NCBI GenBank assembly: GCA_934168205.1
Contig: CAKPMX010000001.1
Location: 310,001-374,000 of the forward strand
From: an uncultured Bacilli bacterium
GTDB taxonomy: Bacteria; Bacillota_I; Bacilli_A; RF39; UBA660
Length of the DNA stretch: 64,000 nt
Direction: 5' to 3'
Shown here: one piece after another, positions 16,705-24,807 of the stretch
Numbering within the stretch: the stretch's first letter is position 1
How the letters are laid out: each line of letters starts with the position of its first letter
The notes under the pieces: generated by a model
Seen by the model: only the letters and a program-made list of their open reading frames with translations
The model's database searches: none
What the model was told of the DNA's origin: nothing
Program-made: the position numbers and the translations under genes

Positions 16705-17931
16705 TTATTTCTTATATATAGGAAATTTCTTAGTAAGGTCAAGTACTTTTTCCATACATTCATCTTGTATTTCTTTGTTATCAACATTACTTAAACTCTT
16801 ATAAATGATTTCAGCAATTAATTTAAATTCTTTTTCTTTCAAACCTCTTGTCGTCATAGCAGCACTACCTATTCTAATACCAGATGTAATAAATGGAGAC
16901 TCAGTATCAAAAGGAATTGTATTTTTATTACATGTAATATGAATTTCATCAAGTACTTTTTCCGCAACTTTTCCAGTTAATCCAAATGAAGTTTTAACAT
17001 CAACTAAAATTAAATGATTATCAGTACCATCTGAAACAATTTTTACACCAGATTCTTTTAAAGTATCAGACATAGCTTTCATATTTTTAATAATTTGTTT
17101 TTGATACTCTTTAAACTCTGGTTGTAACGCTTCATAAAAACATTGTGCTTTAGCTGCTATAACATGCATTAAAGGCCCACCTTGAATACCTGGAAAAACT
17201 ACCTTATTAATCTTTTTAATTAATTCTTCACTATTAGTTAAAATAATTCCCCCTCTTGGACCTCTTAAAGTCTTATGAGTTGTAGAAGTAACAACATCAG
17301 CATAAGGAAATGGACTAGGATGTAATCCCGCAGCTACAAGTCCAGCAATATGAGCCATATCAACCATTAAATATGACTCTACTTTATCAGCAATTTCTCT
17401 AAATCTCTTAAAATCAATTATTCTAGAATAAGCACTACATCCAGCAATAATCATTTTAGGCTTTTCTTCTAAAGCTATTCTTTCCAATTCATCATAATCA
17501 ATCATTCCAGTCTCTTCTGAAACATTATAAGAAACAATTTCATAATCAAGCCCAGAAAAATTAATTGGATGTCCATGTGTTAAATGTCCACCATGTGATA
17601 AATTCATACCCATAACTTTATCACCATGATTAATCAATGCTCTATAAACTGCCATATTAGCACTACTACCAGAATGTGGCTGAACATTAGCAAATTTACA
17701 ATCAAAAAGTTGACATACATACTCAATAGCTTTCTTTTCAAATATATCAATATATTGACATCCACCATAATATCTTTTACCAGGATAACCTTCAGCATAC
17801 TTATTAGTAAGAATACTACCTTGTAATTTTAATATATCTTTAGAAACATAATTTTCAGAAGCAATTAACTCAATATTTTCCTCCTGTCTTTTAGTTTCTT
17901 TTCTTAAAGCATCTCTTAATACTTTATCCAT
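16705..17931 (-). CDS. glyA: Serine hydroxymethyltransferase
   Basis: 408 residues from the ATG at 17931 (GAGGTGATA just upstream; the preceding ATG at 17934 is too close to the binding site and the 17970 frame has none). PLP enzyme converting serine and THF to glycine and methylene-THF. The active-site Lys lies in TSTTHKTLRGPRGG; the opening ENIELIASENYVSK, the GYPGKRYYGGCQ segment and QPHSGSSANMAVY are typical. Full length for the family. It has its own promoter and no clear terminator before the aspS promoter. Confidence 0.97.
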   Translation of the reverse strand: MDKVLRDALRKETKRQEENIELIASENYVSKDILKLQGSILTNKYAEGYPGKRYYGGCQYIDIFEKKAIEYVCQLFDCKFANVQPHSGSSANMAVYRALINHGDKVMGMNLSHGGHLTHGHPINFSGLDYEIVSYNVSEETGMIDYDELERIALEEKPKMIIAGCSAYSRIIDFKRFREIADKVESYLMVDMAHIAGLVAAGLHPSPFPYADVVTSTTHKTLRGPRGGIILTNSEELIKKINKVVFPGIQGGPLMHVIAAKAQCFYEALQPEFKEYQKQIIKNMKAMSDTLKESGVKIVSDGTDNHLILVDVKTSFGLTGKVAEKVLDEIHITCNKNTIPFDTESPFITSGIRIGSAAMTTRGLKEKEFKLIAEIIYKSLSNVDNKEIQDECMEKVLDLTKKFPIYKK

Positions 17932-17952
17932 CATTATCACCTCATCATAACT

Positions 17953-17981
17953 ATAATAGCAAAATTTCAAATATTAAACAA
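17953..17981 (-). promoter_or_regulatory. Promoter of glyA
   Basis: TTGTTT (17976-17981), 17-base spacer ending TGC, TATTAT (17953-17958) on the minus strand. Confidence 0.55.
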
Positions 17982-18020
17982 TGAAAAATAACTTTACAAA
18001 ATAGTACAGAACGTCGAAAA

Positions 18021-18043
18021 AAGAAACTAACAAGTAGCTTCTT
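18021..18043 (-). terminator. Terminator of the Fem-type gene
   Basis: A 9-bp stem (AAGAAGCTA/TAGTTTCTT with one G-T pair) overlaps the stop region and is followed by TTTTCG on the minus strand. Confidence 0.6.
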
Positions 18044-19235
18044 ATTTTTTAATCTTACTAATTATCTTATTTAAATAATAGAACCAGTTTATTGGTAAAT
18101 AAAAGTCACCAATGTATTCTTCTACATGTCCCCCAAAACCCTTTTTAAACTCATAAACTCCATCAGCATCTTTATCAAATATACCTCTGATACCATAAAA
18201 ATTATACTTTTTATATTTATTTTCACAAGCATATTTAATCATCATCCATTGAATTAAATATTGTGCATAAAAGTTATTATACTTATCAACATTTCCAGAG
18301 AATAAGTAAATCACTTCGTCACCAAACAACATGAACATAGATGCTGATAACGGAATCATCTTTTCATCGTATTTAGCAACTTCATTTAATCGATTAGTTA
18401 AAACATCAATATTTTTCTTTACCTCTTTAGCACTATTATTTTCTTTATTATAAAACTTATCATATTTCTTATTATAAGTTTCTAACTCTTCTTCAATTTC
18501 CTTTTTATATTTTTCGACATCTAAATAAGCTATTACAAATCTAACATTATCACCAAATGATTCATACATATGTTGATAATATTCCAAACTTCTATCAGAA
18601 AATCCTATAAGTTTACTAGTTTGTTCTGTAATTTTTTTAAATGTTGGTAAATCATCATAAGATATATCCTTAATAATGATTCCAAACTTTTCAGCCTTTT
18701 TAATTTTACTCATATGGTGAGGCTTAAACTCTTTAACAATATCATCAAAACTCTTACCTTCCAAATCTATTACATATTGCCATCTAACTTGATGTCCCTG
18801 ATCATAACCAGTTGTAAACCCATTATGAATAAATCCTTGTTTTTTTAATATTTCAACAATATCACCATTATCATATTCATCAGTAATATCACCATTTATA
18901 TCTCTACTCTTATACAATATATTAGGATCTATATGTAAAACATAACCTTTTCTTTCCCTAACAAATTTCTTTAAATTTTCTATAAAAAACTTTAAAACTT
19001 CTTCATTATTATAATCTAATAATAAACCTCTTGGAGAATAAAAATAATTATATCCTAAACGATTCTTTTTAGAAGTTAATCTAGCAGCAGCTACAATTTT
19101 CTTATCTTTTTCAACACCCACATAGTATACATTAGTATTTGCAGTATCCATTTTTGGAGATTGCATAAATGATTTTAATTTACTCTTATTCAAAAACTTT
19201 GTAAACTCATCTATTGTTAATTCTCTAAAATTCAT
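18042..19235 (-). CDS. FemA/FemX-type aminoacyltransferase
   Basis: 397 residues. FemABX proteins use aminoacyl-tRNA to add amino acids to the peptidoglycan stem or cross-bridge at the inner membrane face. Two GNAT-like halves are visible: SPRGLLLDYNN in the first half and a C-terminal FYGIRGIFDKDADGVYEFKKGFGGHVEEYIG, the typical end motif. Between them a Lys/Glu-rich helical arm (about residues 245-305) forms the coiled coil. The start follows AAGGAGAAATAAT. A second member of the family lies at 33818-35059, so the bridge may be built in two steps. The exact amino acid added is not predictable. Confidence 0.9.
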   Translation of the reverse strand: MNFRELTIDEFTKFLNKSKLKSFMQSPKMDTANTNVYYVGVEKDKKIVAAARLTSKKNRLGYNYFYSPRGLLLDYNNEEVLKFFIENLKKFVRERKGYVLHIDPNILYKSRDINGDITDEYDNGDIVEILKKQGFIHNGFTTGYDQGHQVRWQYVIDLEGKSFDDIVKEFKPHHMSKIKKAEKFGIIIKDISYDDLPTFKKITEQTSKLIGFSDRSLEYYQHMYESFGDNVRFVIAYLDVEKYKKEIEEELETYNKKYDKFYNKENNSAKEVKKNIDVLTNRLNEVAKYDEKMIPLSASMFMLFGDEVIYLFSGNVDKYNNFYAQYLIQWMMIKYACENKYKKYNFYGIRGIFDKDADGVYEFKKGFGGHVEEYIGDFYLPINWFYYLNKIISKIKK

Positions 19236-19458
19236 ATTATTTCTCCTTTTATATCAATCTATATTTTAGTATTTGGTTAAAATGTAAAATTTATTAAACA
19301 TATCATTAATCTTTACTCCTTAATTATATAATTATTTAAAGAAAATAGCAACATAGACACCAAAACAAAATAACTGTAAATCAAAGCAAAATAATAAAAA
19401 AAATTAAATAAATACACAAGAAAGTGATATACTAAACTTACAATAGGAGGAATAAAAT

Positions 19459-19995
19459 ATGGAAAAAGAAAAAAATGCCAATACGAAAAGTGCTGTATTA
19501 ATAACAATTCTAGTAATGTTAGTTATAGCCCTAGCAGGATATATAGCATATGACAAATTCTTAAGTACTGACACTACAAAAGCGACTGAAAATAATAAAC
19601 AATACAATGAAAGTAAAACCAATGATAACAAAACCGTAGAAGAAAAAGATAGCTACATTAAAACAAGAAAATGTACTGGTAAATACACTGGTTCTGCTGC
19701 TATAGGAAAAGATGTTGTAACTAGCGAACTTGAAAAAGGAAATCTTACAATAGAATTAAAAGAAGATGGAACCTATACTCTTGAAAAAGAAAACTCAGTT
19801 AATGTCACTGGTGAATATACCATAATTGAAAACACTTTATTACTAAAAACAGCTCCAGATACCTGCGGACCAGACATAAAATGTACAACTAATTATTCAC
19901 AATACTTAAATATAAATGAAGACTGTACAAAAATTTCAACAGGATATGGTTCATATTTTTTCAGCTCAGATTTTACATTAGAAAAACATAATTAA
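19459..19995 (+). CDS. Membrane-anchored extracellular protein of unknown function
   Basis: 178 residues. A short charged cytoplasmic start, one membrane segment (about residues 11-32, AVLITILVMLVIALAGYIAY) and a Lys/Asn/Thr-rich linker to about 70 are followed by a small beta-rich domain. It contains GNLTIELKEDGTYTLEKE, NVTGEYTIIENTLLL and four Cys (about residues 73, 136, 141, 154) that could form disulphides outside the cell. The pattern recalls small lipocalin-like or DUF5640-type domains. A ribosome binding site AGGAGGAATAAAAT precedes the ATG, and TGATATACT about 30 bases upstream is a likely extended -10. Stand-alone gene. Confidence 0.7.
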   Translation: MEKEKNANTKSAVLITILVMLVIALAGYIAYDKFLSTDTTKATENNKQYNESKTNDNKTVEEKDSYIKTRKCTGKYTGSAAIGKDVVTSELEKGNLTIELKEDGTYTLEKENSVNVTGEYTIIENTLLLKTAPDTCGPDIKCTTNYSQYLNINEDCTKISTGYGSYFFSSDFTLEKHN

Positions 19996-20022
19996 CTAAA
20001 AAAAGAACTTAACCATTTAAAG

Positions 20023-20115
20023 ATGAAAACCAAGACTTTTATTACAAAAGTTCTAAAGCGCATTTCTATCATTTTGATACTTTCTACCTTACTAGTATTA
20101 GCAATAAAAAAATAG
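20023..20115 (+). CDS. Possible 30-residue hydrophobic peptide
   Basis: ATG at 20023 opens a 30-codon frame (begins MKTKTFITKVLKR, then a hydrophobic stretch ISIILILSTLLVLAI and a KK end), closed by TAG. It resembles small single-span membrane peptides, including type I toxins, but there is no good Shine-Dalgarno sequence (only AAAG) and no family recognised. An 8-bp hairpin follows directly (20115-20141). It may be chance, or a remnant. Confidence 0.25.
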   Translation: MKTKTFITKVLKRISIILILSTLLVLAIKK

Positions 20116-20141
20116 ACACTCTTCGACATTGATAGAGTGTC
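20115..20141. repeat. 8-bp inverted repeat after the small peptide frame
   Basis: GACACTCT (20115-20122) and AGAGTGTC (20134-20141) form a stable stem with an 11-base loop. No T run follows closely on the plus strand, so it is not a clear terminator. Confidence 0.5.
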
Positions 20142-20501
20142 AGTTCTATTTAATTAGAGGCGACATTCACTTGCAAAATTAAATGTTCCTCTTTTTTATT
20201 TTATGCAATTTCTCTTGCTTACATATTAATAACAACACAAATTATTGATATTGTCAAAAAACACATCACTAATTTATTAACGAGTTACTGTTTTTATTTC
20301 TTCTATATATCCTGTATTTATCAATATTGTTTCAATATCACTAATGTCAAATCATATAAAACAATAAGTTTATTTATACCATCATTTTCCAAAAAATAAA
20401 AGATTTTAATGGCTAGGTATTTTGAAACACGTATCGAAATTACTAATGCGAATTTTCTTATAAAAAAATCAATCATATTACAGATTGAAAATGTATTTAA
20501 A
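20142..20501. other. Gene-poor spacer with possible decayed coding traces
   Basis: About 360 bases without a convincing gene. On the minus strand, codons at roughly 20280-20350 read SDIETILINTGYIEEIKTVTR followed by a stop. A second frame just upstream reads NKLIVLYDLTLVI. Together they look like pieces of a frameshifted protein, but neither has a start or a recognisable family. Nothing else is supported. Confidence 0.25.
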
Positions 20502-20518
20502 GTTCTATATGTTAGAAC
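20502..20518 (-). terminator. Possible terminator of tmRNA
   Basis: Stem GTTCTA/TAGAAC with loop ACATA, 14 bases past the CCA end of tmRNA, followed by TTTAAAT on the minus strand. Weak U-run. Confidence 0.45.
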
Positions 20519-20531
20519 ATATTCATCATAC

Positions 20532-20910
20532 TGGTGGAGCTGAGGAGAATCGAACTCCTGTCCGAAAATAAAGCTACATAAACCTCTACAAGCTTAGTTA
20601 ACTAATTATTCTTATATATCATCCAAGTAGTTAACGACCAAGACAATATACCAGCCAATTAATTCTTCCTATTTTCTAGGCAAAAAATAGTTATAACCTA
20701 CTAAAATGAACCTTCTATAATTTCGTAGATAAAAACTAAAGAAAGCGCAGACCTATATTATTATTAGGCAAAAGCAACAGCTTGGCGAGTACCAAACATG
20801 TTAGCAACTGCATTTTTTAAATTTTTTGCATTTATTTTTTTGTGCCCGTGACGTGGACATTCGACTTGCCATCTATGCTCTAATATTCCCGTCGAAACCA
20901 AATCAGCCCC
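20532..20910 (-). ncRNA. ssrA: tmRNA (ssrA), tag ending in AFA
   Basis: About 379 nt. The 5' end (GGGGCTGATTTGGTTTCGACGG) pairs with the 3' end (CAGCTCC followed by encoded ACCA) as an alanine-type acceptor stem. The T-arm GGAGTTCGATTCTCC precedes it. The predicted tag frame runs from GCA at 20829 to the TAA TAA stops at 20761-20766. It encodes a 21-residue tag that starts AKNLKNAV and ends RQAVAFA. Its -AFA end is like mollicute tags rather than the common -ALAA. The exact resume codon is inferred from the frame. tmRNA with SmpB (24366-24803) rescues stalled ribosomes and marks the product for proteolysis. Confidence 0.95.
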
Positions 20911-20920
20911 ATGTAGTTGT

Positions 20921-20926
20921 ATTATA
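20921..20926 (-). promoter_or_regulatory. Extended -10 promoter of ssrA
   Basis: Minus strand TGTTATAAT with the TATAAT at 20921-20926, about 11 bases before the tmRNA 5' end. A -35-like TGGATT lies 18 bases upstream. Confidence 0.6.
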
Positions 20927-21004
20927 ACATAAAACACTTAATAAATCCAGTGTAAATAAAAGGAAACAACGCCACTAAAACTAATAAAATTCAACCTGAT
21001 ATGT

Positions 21005-21010
21005 TATACT
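21005..21010 (+). promoter_or_regulatory. Extended -10 promoter of pflB-pflA
   Basis: TGTTATACT about 25 bases before the pflB ATG, with the AGGAGG site between. No good -35 is visible. Confidence 0.4.
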
Positions 21011-21033
21011 AAAAGTAGGAGGATGATATTATA

Positions 21034-23259
21034 ATGGAACAATGGAAAAGATTTAAAGAAGGAAAATGGACAGAAACAATAGATGTCAGTAATTTCATAA
21101 AAACAAACTATACAAAATATGATGGTAACGAATCTTTTTTAGCAACACCAAGTGCTAAAACAAAAACAGTTTGGGATACATGTCAAAAATTACTTAAAAA
21201 GGAATTGAAAAAACATGTACTATCAATAGATACAAAACACATGTCTGGCATTAATTCTTTTAAACCTGGGTATATTTGTAAAGACGACAACGTAATAGTT
21301 GGTCTACAAACAGATGCTCCATTAAAAAGAATAGTAAATCCATACGGTGGAATAAGAATGATATATCAAGAACTCGATGCGTATAACTATAAATTAGATC
21401 CAACCGTAGATAAATATTTAAACGAATTTAGAAAAACACATAATGATGGTGTATTTGATGCATATACAGAAGAAATAAGAAAGGCAAGACATGTTGGTCT
21501 ACTAACAGGACTACCAGATGCTTACGGAAGAGGAAGAATCATTGGTGATTACCGAAGAATTGCTCTATATGGAATAGATTACTTAAAAGAACAAAAAGAA
21601 AAAGACTGGAACAACCTAACTGGTCCTATGACAAATGACTTAATTCAATTACGTGAAGAAGTTGCCGAACAATATCGAGCATTAGAAGAAATAAAAGACA
21701 TGGCCAAGTCATACGGATTTAACATTTCTAAACCAGCAAGAAACGCTAAAGAAGCTATTCAATGGACATACTTTGGCTATCTAGCAGCAATCAAAGAAAA
21801 TAATGGTGCCGCTATGAGTTTAGGTAGAGTTGATGCTTTCTTTGACATATATATAACAAAAGATATTGAAGATGGAATTCTAACAGAGAAAAAAGCTCAA
21901 GAATTAATAGATCAATTTGTTATAAAATTAAGACTAGTACGTCATTTACGTACACCTGACTATGATGCACTATTTTCAGGAGATCCAACCTGGGTAACTT
22001 GCAGTATTGCCGGTATGCTAAATGATAAAGATCATTTAGTTACAAAAACATCATATAGACTTATACATACACTAACTAATCTAGATCCAGCGCCAGAACC
22101 AAATATAACTATCCTTTGGTCAGAAAAATTACCAGAAAACTTCAAAAAGTATTGTGCCAAAATGTCTATAGAAACAGATGCTATCCAATATGAAAATGAC
22201 GATTTAATGAGAGATATTTATGGTAGTGATTACGCCATAGCGTGCTGTGTATCAGCAATGAGACTTGGTAAAGATATGCAATTCTTTGGAGCCAGATGTA
22301 ATCTCGCTAAAGCATTACTTTATAGTATTAACGGTGGTATTGATGAAATTAAAAAAGATAAAGTATTAGAAAATATAGAATTAATGGATGATGAATATCT
22401 AGATTATAAAAAAGTAAAACAAGCATACTTCAAAGTACTAGAAAAAGTAGCTCAAATCTATTCAGATAGTATGAACATAATACACTACATGCATGATAAA
22501 TACGCATACGAAGCTGGACAAATGGCCTTACACGATACAAAAGTTCATCGATATATGGCATATGGTGTAGCTGGACTATCCGTAGTAGCCGATTCACTTT
22601 CCGCAATAAAATACGCTAAAGTTAAGCCAAAACGTGATAAAGACGGATTATGTATTGATTTTGAAATAGAAGGTGACTTTCCAAAGTATGGAAACGATGA
22701 TGATAGAGTTGATGATATCGCTATAGAAATAGTGAATAAATTTTCTAGCGAATTGAAAAAACATCCAACGTATCGCGATGCCGAACAAACATTATCAGTC
22801 CTAACAATAACATCAAACGTTGTCTATGGTGAAAAAACAGGTGCCACACCAGATGGTAGAAAAAAAGGTGTCCCTTTCGCCCCAGGAGCTAATCCAATGC
22901 ATGGAAGAGATACTAATGGCGCAATTGCTTCTCTTAATTCAGTTGCTAAACTTCCATATGAACGTTGTTGTAAAGATGGTATATCCAACACCTTCACAAT
23001 TGTACCAAGTGCCTTAGGTATGGATAAAAACCAACAAATAGAAAACCTAGTTAACTTAATGGATGGATACTTCTCACAAGGTGCTCATCACTTAAATGTT
23101 AACGTATTAAACAGAGAAACTCTAATTGACGCCATGAATCATCCTGAAAAATATCCTTTACTTACCATAAGAGTATCAGGCTACTCAGTTCATTTCAATA
23201 GATTAACCAAGAAGCAGCAACAAGAAGTCATTGAAAGAACTTTCCATGAGAAAATATAA
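21034..23259 (+). CDS. pflB: Formate acetyltransferase (pyruvate formate-lyase)
   Basis: 741 residues, normal for PflB. Glycyl radical enzyme that splits pyruvate with CoA into acetyl-CoA and formate during anaerobic growth. The two catalytic cysteines are Cys404-Cys405 in AIACCVSAM, and the radical site is Gly716 in RVSGYSVHF near the C-terminus. The start follows AGGAGGATGATATTATA. pflA begins 3 bases after the stop, so the enzyme and its activase are made together. The oxygen-sensitive chemistry marks an anaerobic fermenter. Confidence 0.98.
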   Translation: MEQWKRFKEGKWTETIDVSNFIKTNYTKYDGNESFLATPSAKTKTVWDTCQKLLKKELKKHVLSIDTKHMSGINSFKPGYICKDDNVIVGLQTDAPLKRIVNPYGGIRMIYQELDAYNYKLDPTVDKYLNEFRKTHNDGVFDAYTEEIRKARHVGLLTGLPDAYGRGRIIGDYRRIALYGIDYLKEQKEKDWNNLTGPMTNDLIQLREEVAEQYRALEEIKDMAKSYGFNISKPARNAKEAIQWTYFGYLAAIKENNGAAMSLGRVDAFFDIYITKDIEDGILTEKKAQELIDQFVIKLRLVRHLRTPDYDALFSGDPTWVTCSIAGMLNDKDHLVTKTSYRLIHTLTNLDPAPEPNITILWSEKLPENFKKYCAKMSIETDAIQYENDDLMRDIYGSDYAIACCVSAMRLGKDMQFFGARCNLAKALLYSINGGIDEIKKDKVLENIELMDDEYLDYKKVKQAYFKVLEKVAQIYSDSMNIIHYMHDKYAYEAGQMALHDTKVHRYMAYGVAGLSVVADSLSAIKYAKVKPKRDKDGLCIDFEIEGDFPKYGNDDDRVDDIAIEIVNKFSSELKKHPTYRDAEQTLSVLTITSNVVYGEKTGATPDGRKKGVPFAPGANPMHGRDTNGAIASLNSVAKLPYERCCKDGISNTFTIVPSALGMDKNQQIENLVNLMDGYFSQGAHHLNVNVLNRETLIDAMNHPEKYPLLTIRVSGYSVHFNRLTKKQQQEVIERTFHEKI

Positions 23260-23261
23260 AC

Positions 23262-23978
23262 ATGAAAACAAGTATTGATTCAATTGAAACATTAGGACTA
23301 GTAGATGGTCCAGGAATTAGAGTAGTAATATTTTTTAACGGATGCAAATTAAGATGCAAATATTGTCATAACCCAGAAATGTTTACCAAGAAAGAAGACA
23401 ATTATGACATAAATACAGTTTATAATAAAATACTTAGATGTAAACCATATTTTAAAAATACCGGTGGCGTTACCTTTTCTGGTGGAGAACCTCTCCTAAA
23501 TGATAAATTCATAATAGAATTGTCTAAAAAACTTAAAAAAGAAAATATTAACATCGCCATAGATACTGCAGGTGTTGGAAAAGGATCTTATGAAGAAATA
23601 TTAAAATATATAGACCTAGTAATATTAGACATAAAACATACAAATCCAAAATCCTACAAAGAACTAACCGGTCAAGAGATAACTCATGTAGAAAACTTCA
23701 TCCAACAACTAAATAAACAAAATAAAAAAGTTTGGATAAGGCAAGTAATAGTACCAGGTCTAACTGATAATAAAGAATATATAGACAGTCTAGTAAATTA
23801 CTTAAAGAAAATTAAAAACATAGAACGAGTAGATTTTCTACCATTTCATAGACTAGGTAGAGAAAAATATATATTTTTAAACATACCTTATCCATATGAA
23901 AATAAACCAGATATGGATAAAGAAAAATGTAATGAGTTATATAAATATTTTCTAAGTAAATACCAAAAAGAGAACTAA
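23262..23978 (+). CDS. pflA: Pyruvate formate-lyase activating enzyme
   Basis: 238 residues. Radical SAM enzyme that installs the glycyl radical on PflB. The cluster motif is C28-x3-C32-x2-C35 in NGCKLRCKYCHNPE, followed by the GGE motif in VTFSGGEPLL and a VWIRQVIVPGLTD segment, as in the family. The start codon lies 3 bases behind pflB without a separate strong binding site, so expression is probably coupled. A hairpin terminator follows. Confidence 0.97.
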   Translation: MKTSIDSIETLGLVDGPGIRVVIFFNGCKLRCKYCHNPEMFTKKEDNYDINTVYNKILRCKPYFKNTGGVTFSGGEPLLNDKFIIELSKKLKKENINIAIDTAGVGKGSYEEILKYIDLVILDIKHTNPKSYKELTGQEITHVENFIQQLNKQNKKVWIRQVIVPGLTDNKEYIDSLVNYLKKIKNIERVDFLPFHRLGREKYIFLNIPYPYENKPDMDKEKCNELYKYFLSKYQKEN

Positions 23979-23994
23979 AAAATAGTTCTCTTTT
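23966..23994 (+). terminator. Terminator of pflBA
   Basis: Stem AAAAGAGAACT/AGTTCTCTTTT spans the pflA stop codon; the T residues after it support termination. Confidence 0.75.
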
Positions 23995-24020
23995 GTCATA
24001 CAAAATGTAATAAACATAGA

Positions 24021-24310
24021 ACAAAAGACAAATTTCAATTTGTCGTTTAATCGTCACCGATCAAATTTCCTACTTCACAGATAGAGTAACCTCTATTCTC
24101 CATAGGCTTAAATTCCGACAGTCGCTGCCGTACTAATTATTTTATTTATAAATCTTTAATTGTCTTGACAAATCATGTATATTTATATCCATGCTGTTTT
24201 TATTATGACTCAAACAGGACACAGTTTAAACTTATAAGCTTTATACATATGATACACCTCCATAATCTTGTCTTACTATAATAAAGTACAAACGTTTGTT
24301 TGTCAATGGG
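24021..24310 (-). mobile_element. Decayed IS200/IS605-type tnpB element, internally deleted
   Basis: A segment of about 290 bases on the minus strand that keeps only the two ends of an IS605-family unit. The left end has a perfect palindrome ACAAACGTTTGT (24288-24299). It is followed by a strong GGAGGTG site and the typical TnpB opening. The right end keeps C-terminal codons and a hairpin GACAAATT/AATTTGTC (24027-24044), like the subterminal hairpins of these elements; the overlapping 3' part is where the guide RNA (omega RNA) of active elements lies. The middle of the gene is gone. Limits are approximate. Assignment rests on sequence pattern, not on a database match. Confidence 0.6.
24047..24248 (-). 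pseudogene. tnpB remnant (first 12 and last about 30 codons)
   Basis: The start at 24248 follows GGAGGTGTATCAT and reads MYKAYKFKLCPV then TGA. TnpB proteins characteristically open with K-A-Y-K-F-R-L-Y-P. Between 24136 and 24047 another open stretch reads LVRQRLSEFKPMENR and onward to VGNLIGDD and a TAA, like the tail of IS605-family TnpB proteins. About 350 internal codons, including all nuclease residues and the zinc finger, are missing, so no protein function remains. Confidence 0.55.
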
Positions 24311-24355
24311 CGATTACAATTTTTTTAAAATAAAAAGAAAATTCCTTATAAACAA

Positions 24356-24383
24356 AAAATCAAACTTAATACTGTTTGATTTT
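24356..24383 (-). terminator. Terminator of the rnr-capA-smpB unit
   Basis: Stem AAAATCAAAC / GTTTGATTTT, loop of about 8 bases, over the smpB stop codon with TTTTTTG behind it on the minus strand. Confidence 0.75.
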
Positions 24384-24803
24384 CTTTTGCATTTCTCTTT
24401 TTATATCTCTTTCTTTTATAGATTCACGTTTATCATAATTCTTTTTACCAAGACAAACACCAAGTAATACTTTTAATTTATTATCCTTAAAATATAATTT
24501 AATTGGAACCAAAGTACGACCAGAAACCTCTATAGCTTGTTGAATCTTCTTAATTTCTTTCTTATGTAATAAAAGTTTTCTACTTCTAGTTTCTTCATGA
24601 TTAAAAATATTACCTTCTTTATACTGACCTACATACATATTAAGTAAAAACACTTCATTATTTTTAATGATTCCATAACAGTCTTTAATATTACAATTGC
24701 CTTCACGTATAGACTTTATTTCAGTACCAGTAAGAACAATACCAGCTTCATATGTATCTTCAATAAAATAATCATGATTTGCTTTTCTATTTAGTATTTC
24801 CAT
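24366..24803 (-). CDS. smpB: SsrA-binding protein
   Basis: 145 residues from MEILNRKANHDYF at 24803 (AGGAGCGTGATTAT upstream; the longer frame to 24875 lies inside the preceding gene). OB-fold protein that carries tmRNA into the stalled ribosome. Typical motifs: EAGIVLTGTEIKSIREG, NMYVGQYKEGN, and the basic tail CLGKKNYDKRESIKERDIKRE. The ATG is 4 bases after the stop of the CapA-like gene. Its RNA partner ssrA is 3.5 kb away and RNase R is two genes upstream, so the rescue set is clustered. Confidence 0.97.
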   Translation of the reverse strand: MEILNRKANHDYFIEDTYEAGIVLTGTEIKSIREGNCNIKDCYGIIKNNEVFLLNMYVGQYKEGNIFNHEETRSRKLLLHKKEIKKIQQAIEVSGRTLVPIKLYFKDNKLKVLLGVCLGKKNYDKRESIKERDIKREMQKKIKQY

Positions 24804-24807
24804 ATAA

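Noticed and set aside
20115..20141. Terminator of the gene at 19459-19995
   Set aside because: Strong stem, but more than 110 bases away and without a T run directly after it.
24210..24212. TGA read as tryptophan (mollicute code)
   Set aside because: Long conserved genes in the window are complete under the standard code with TGG tryptophans; the TGA in the tnpB remnant is better explained by decay.
24000..24320. CRISPR array or attachment site
   Set aside because: Only single palindromes, no regularly spaced repeats; the pattern fits a decayed IS605 element.
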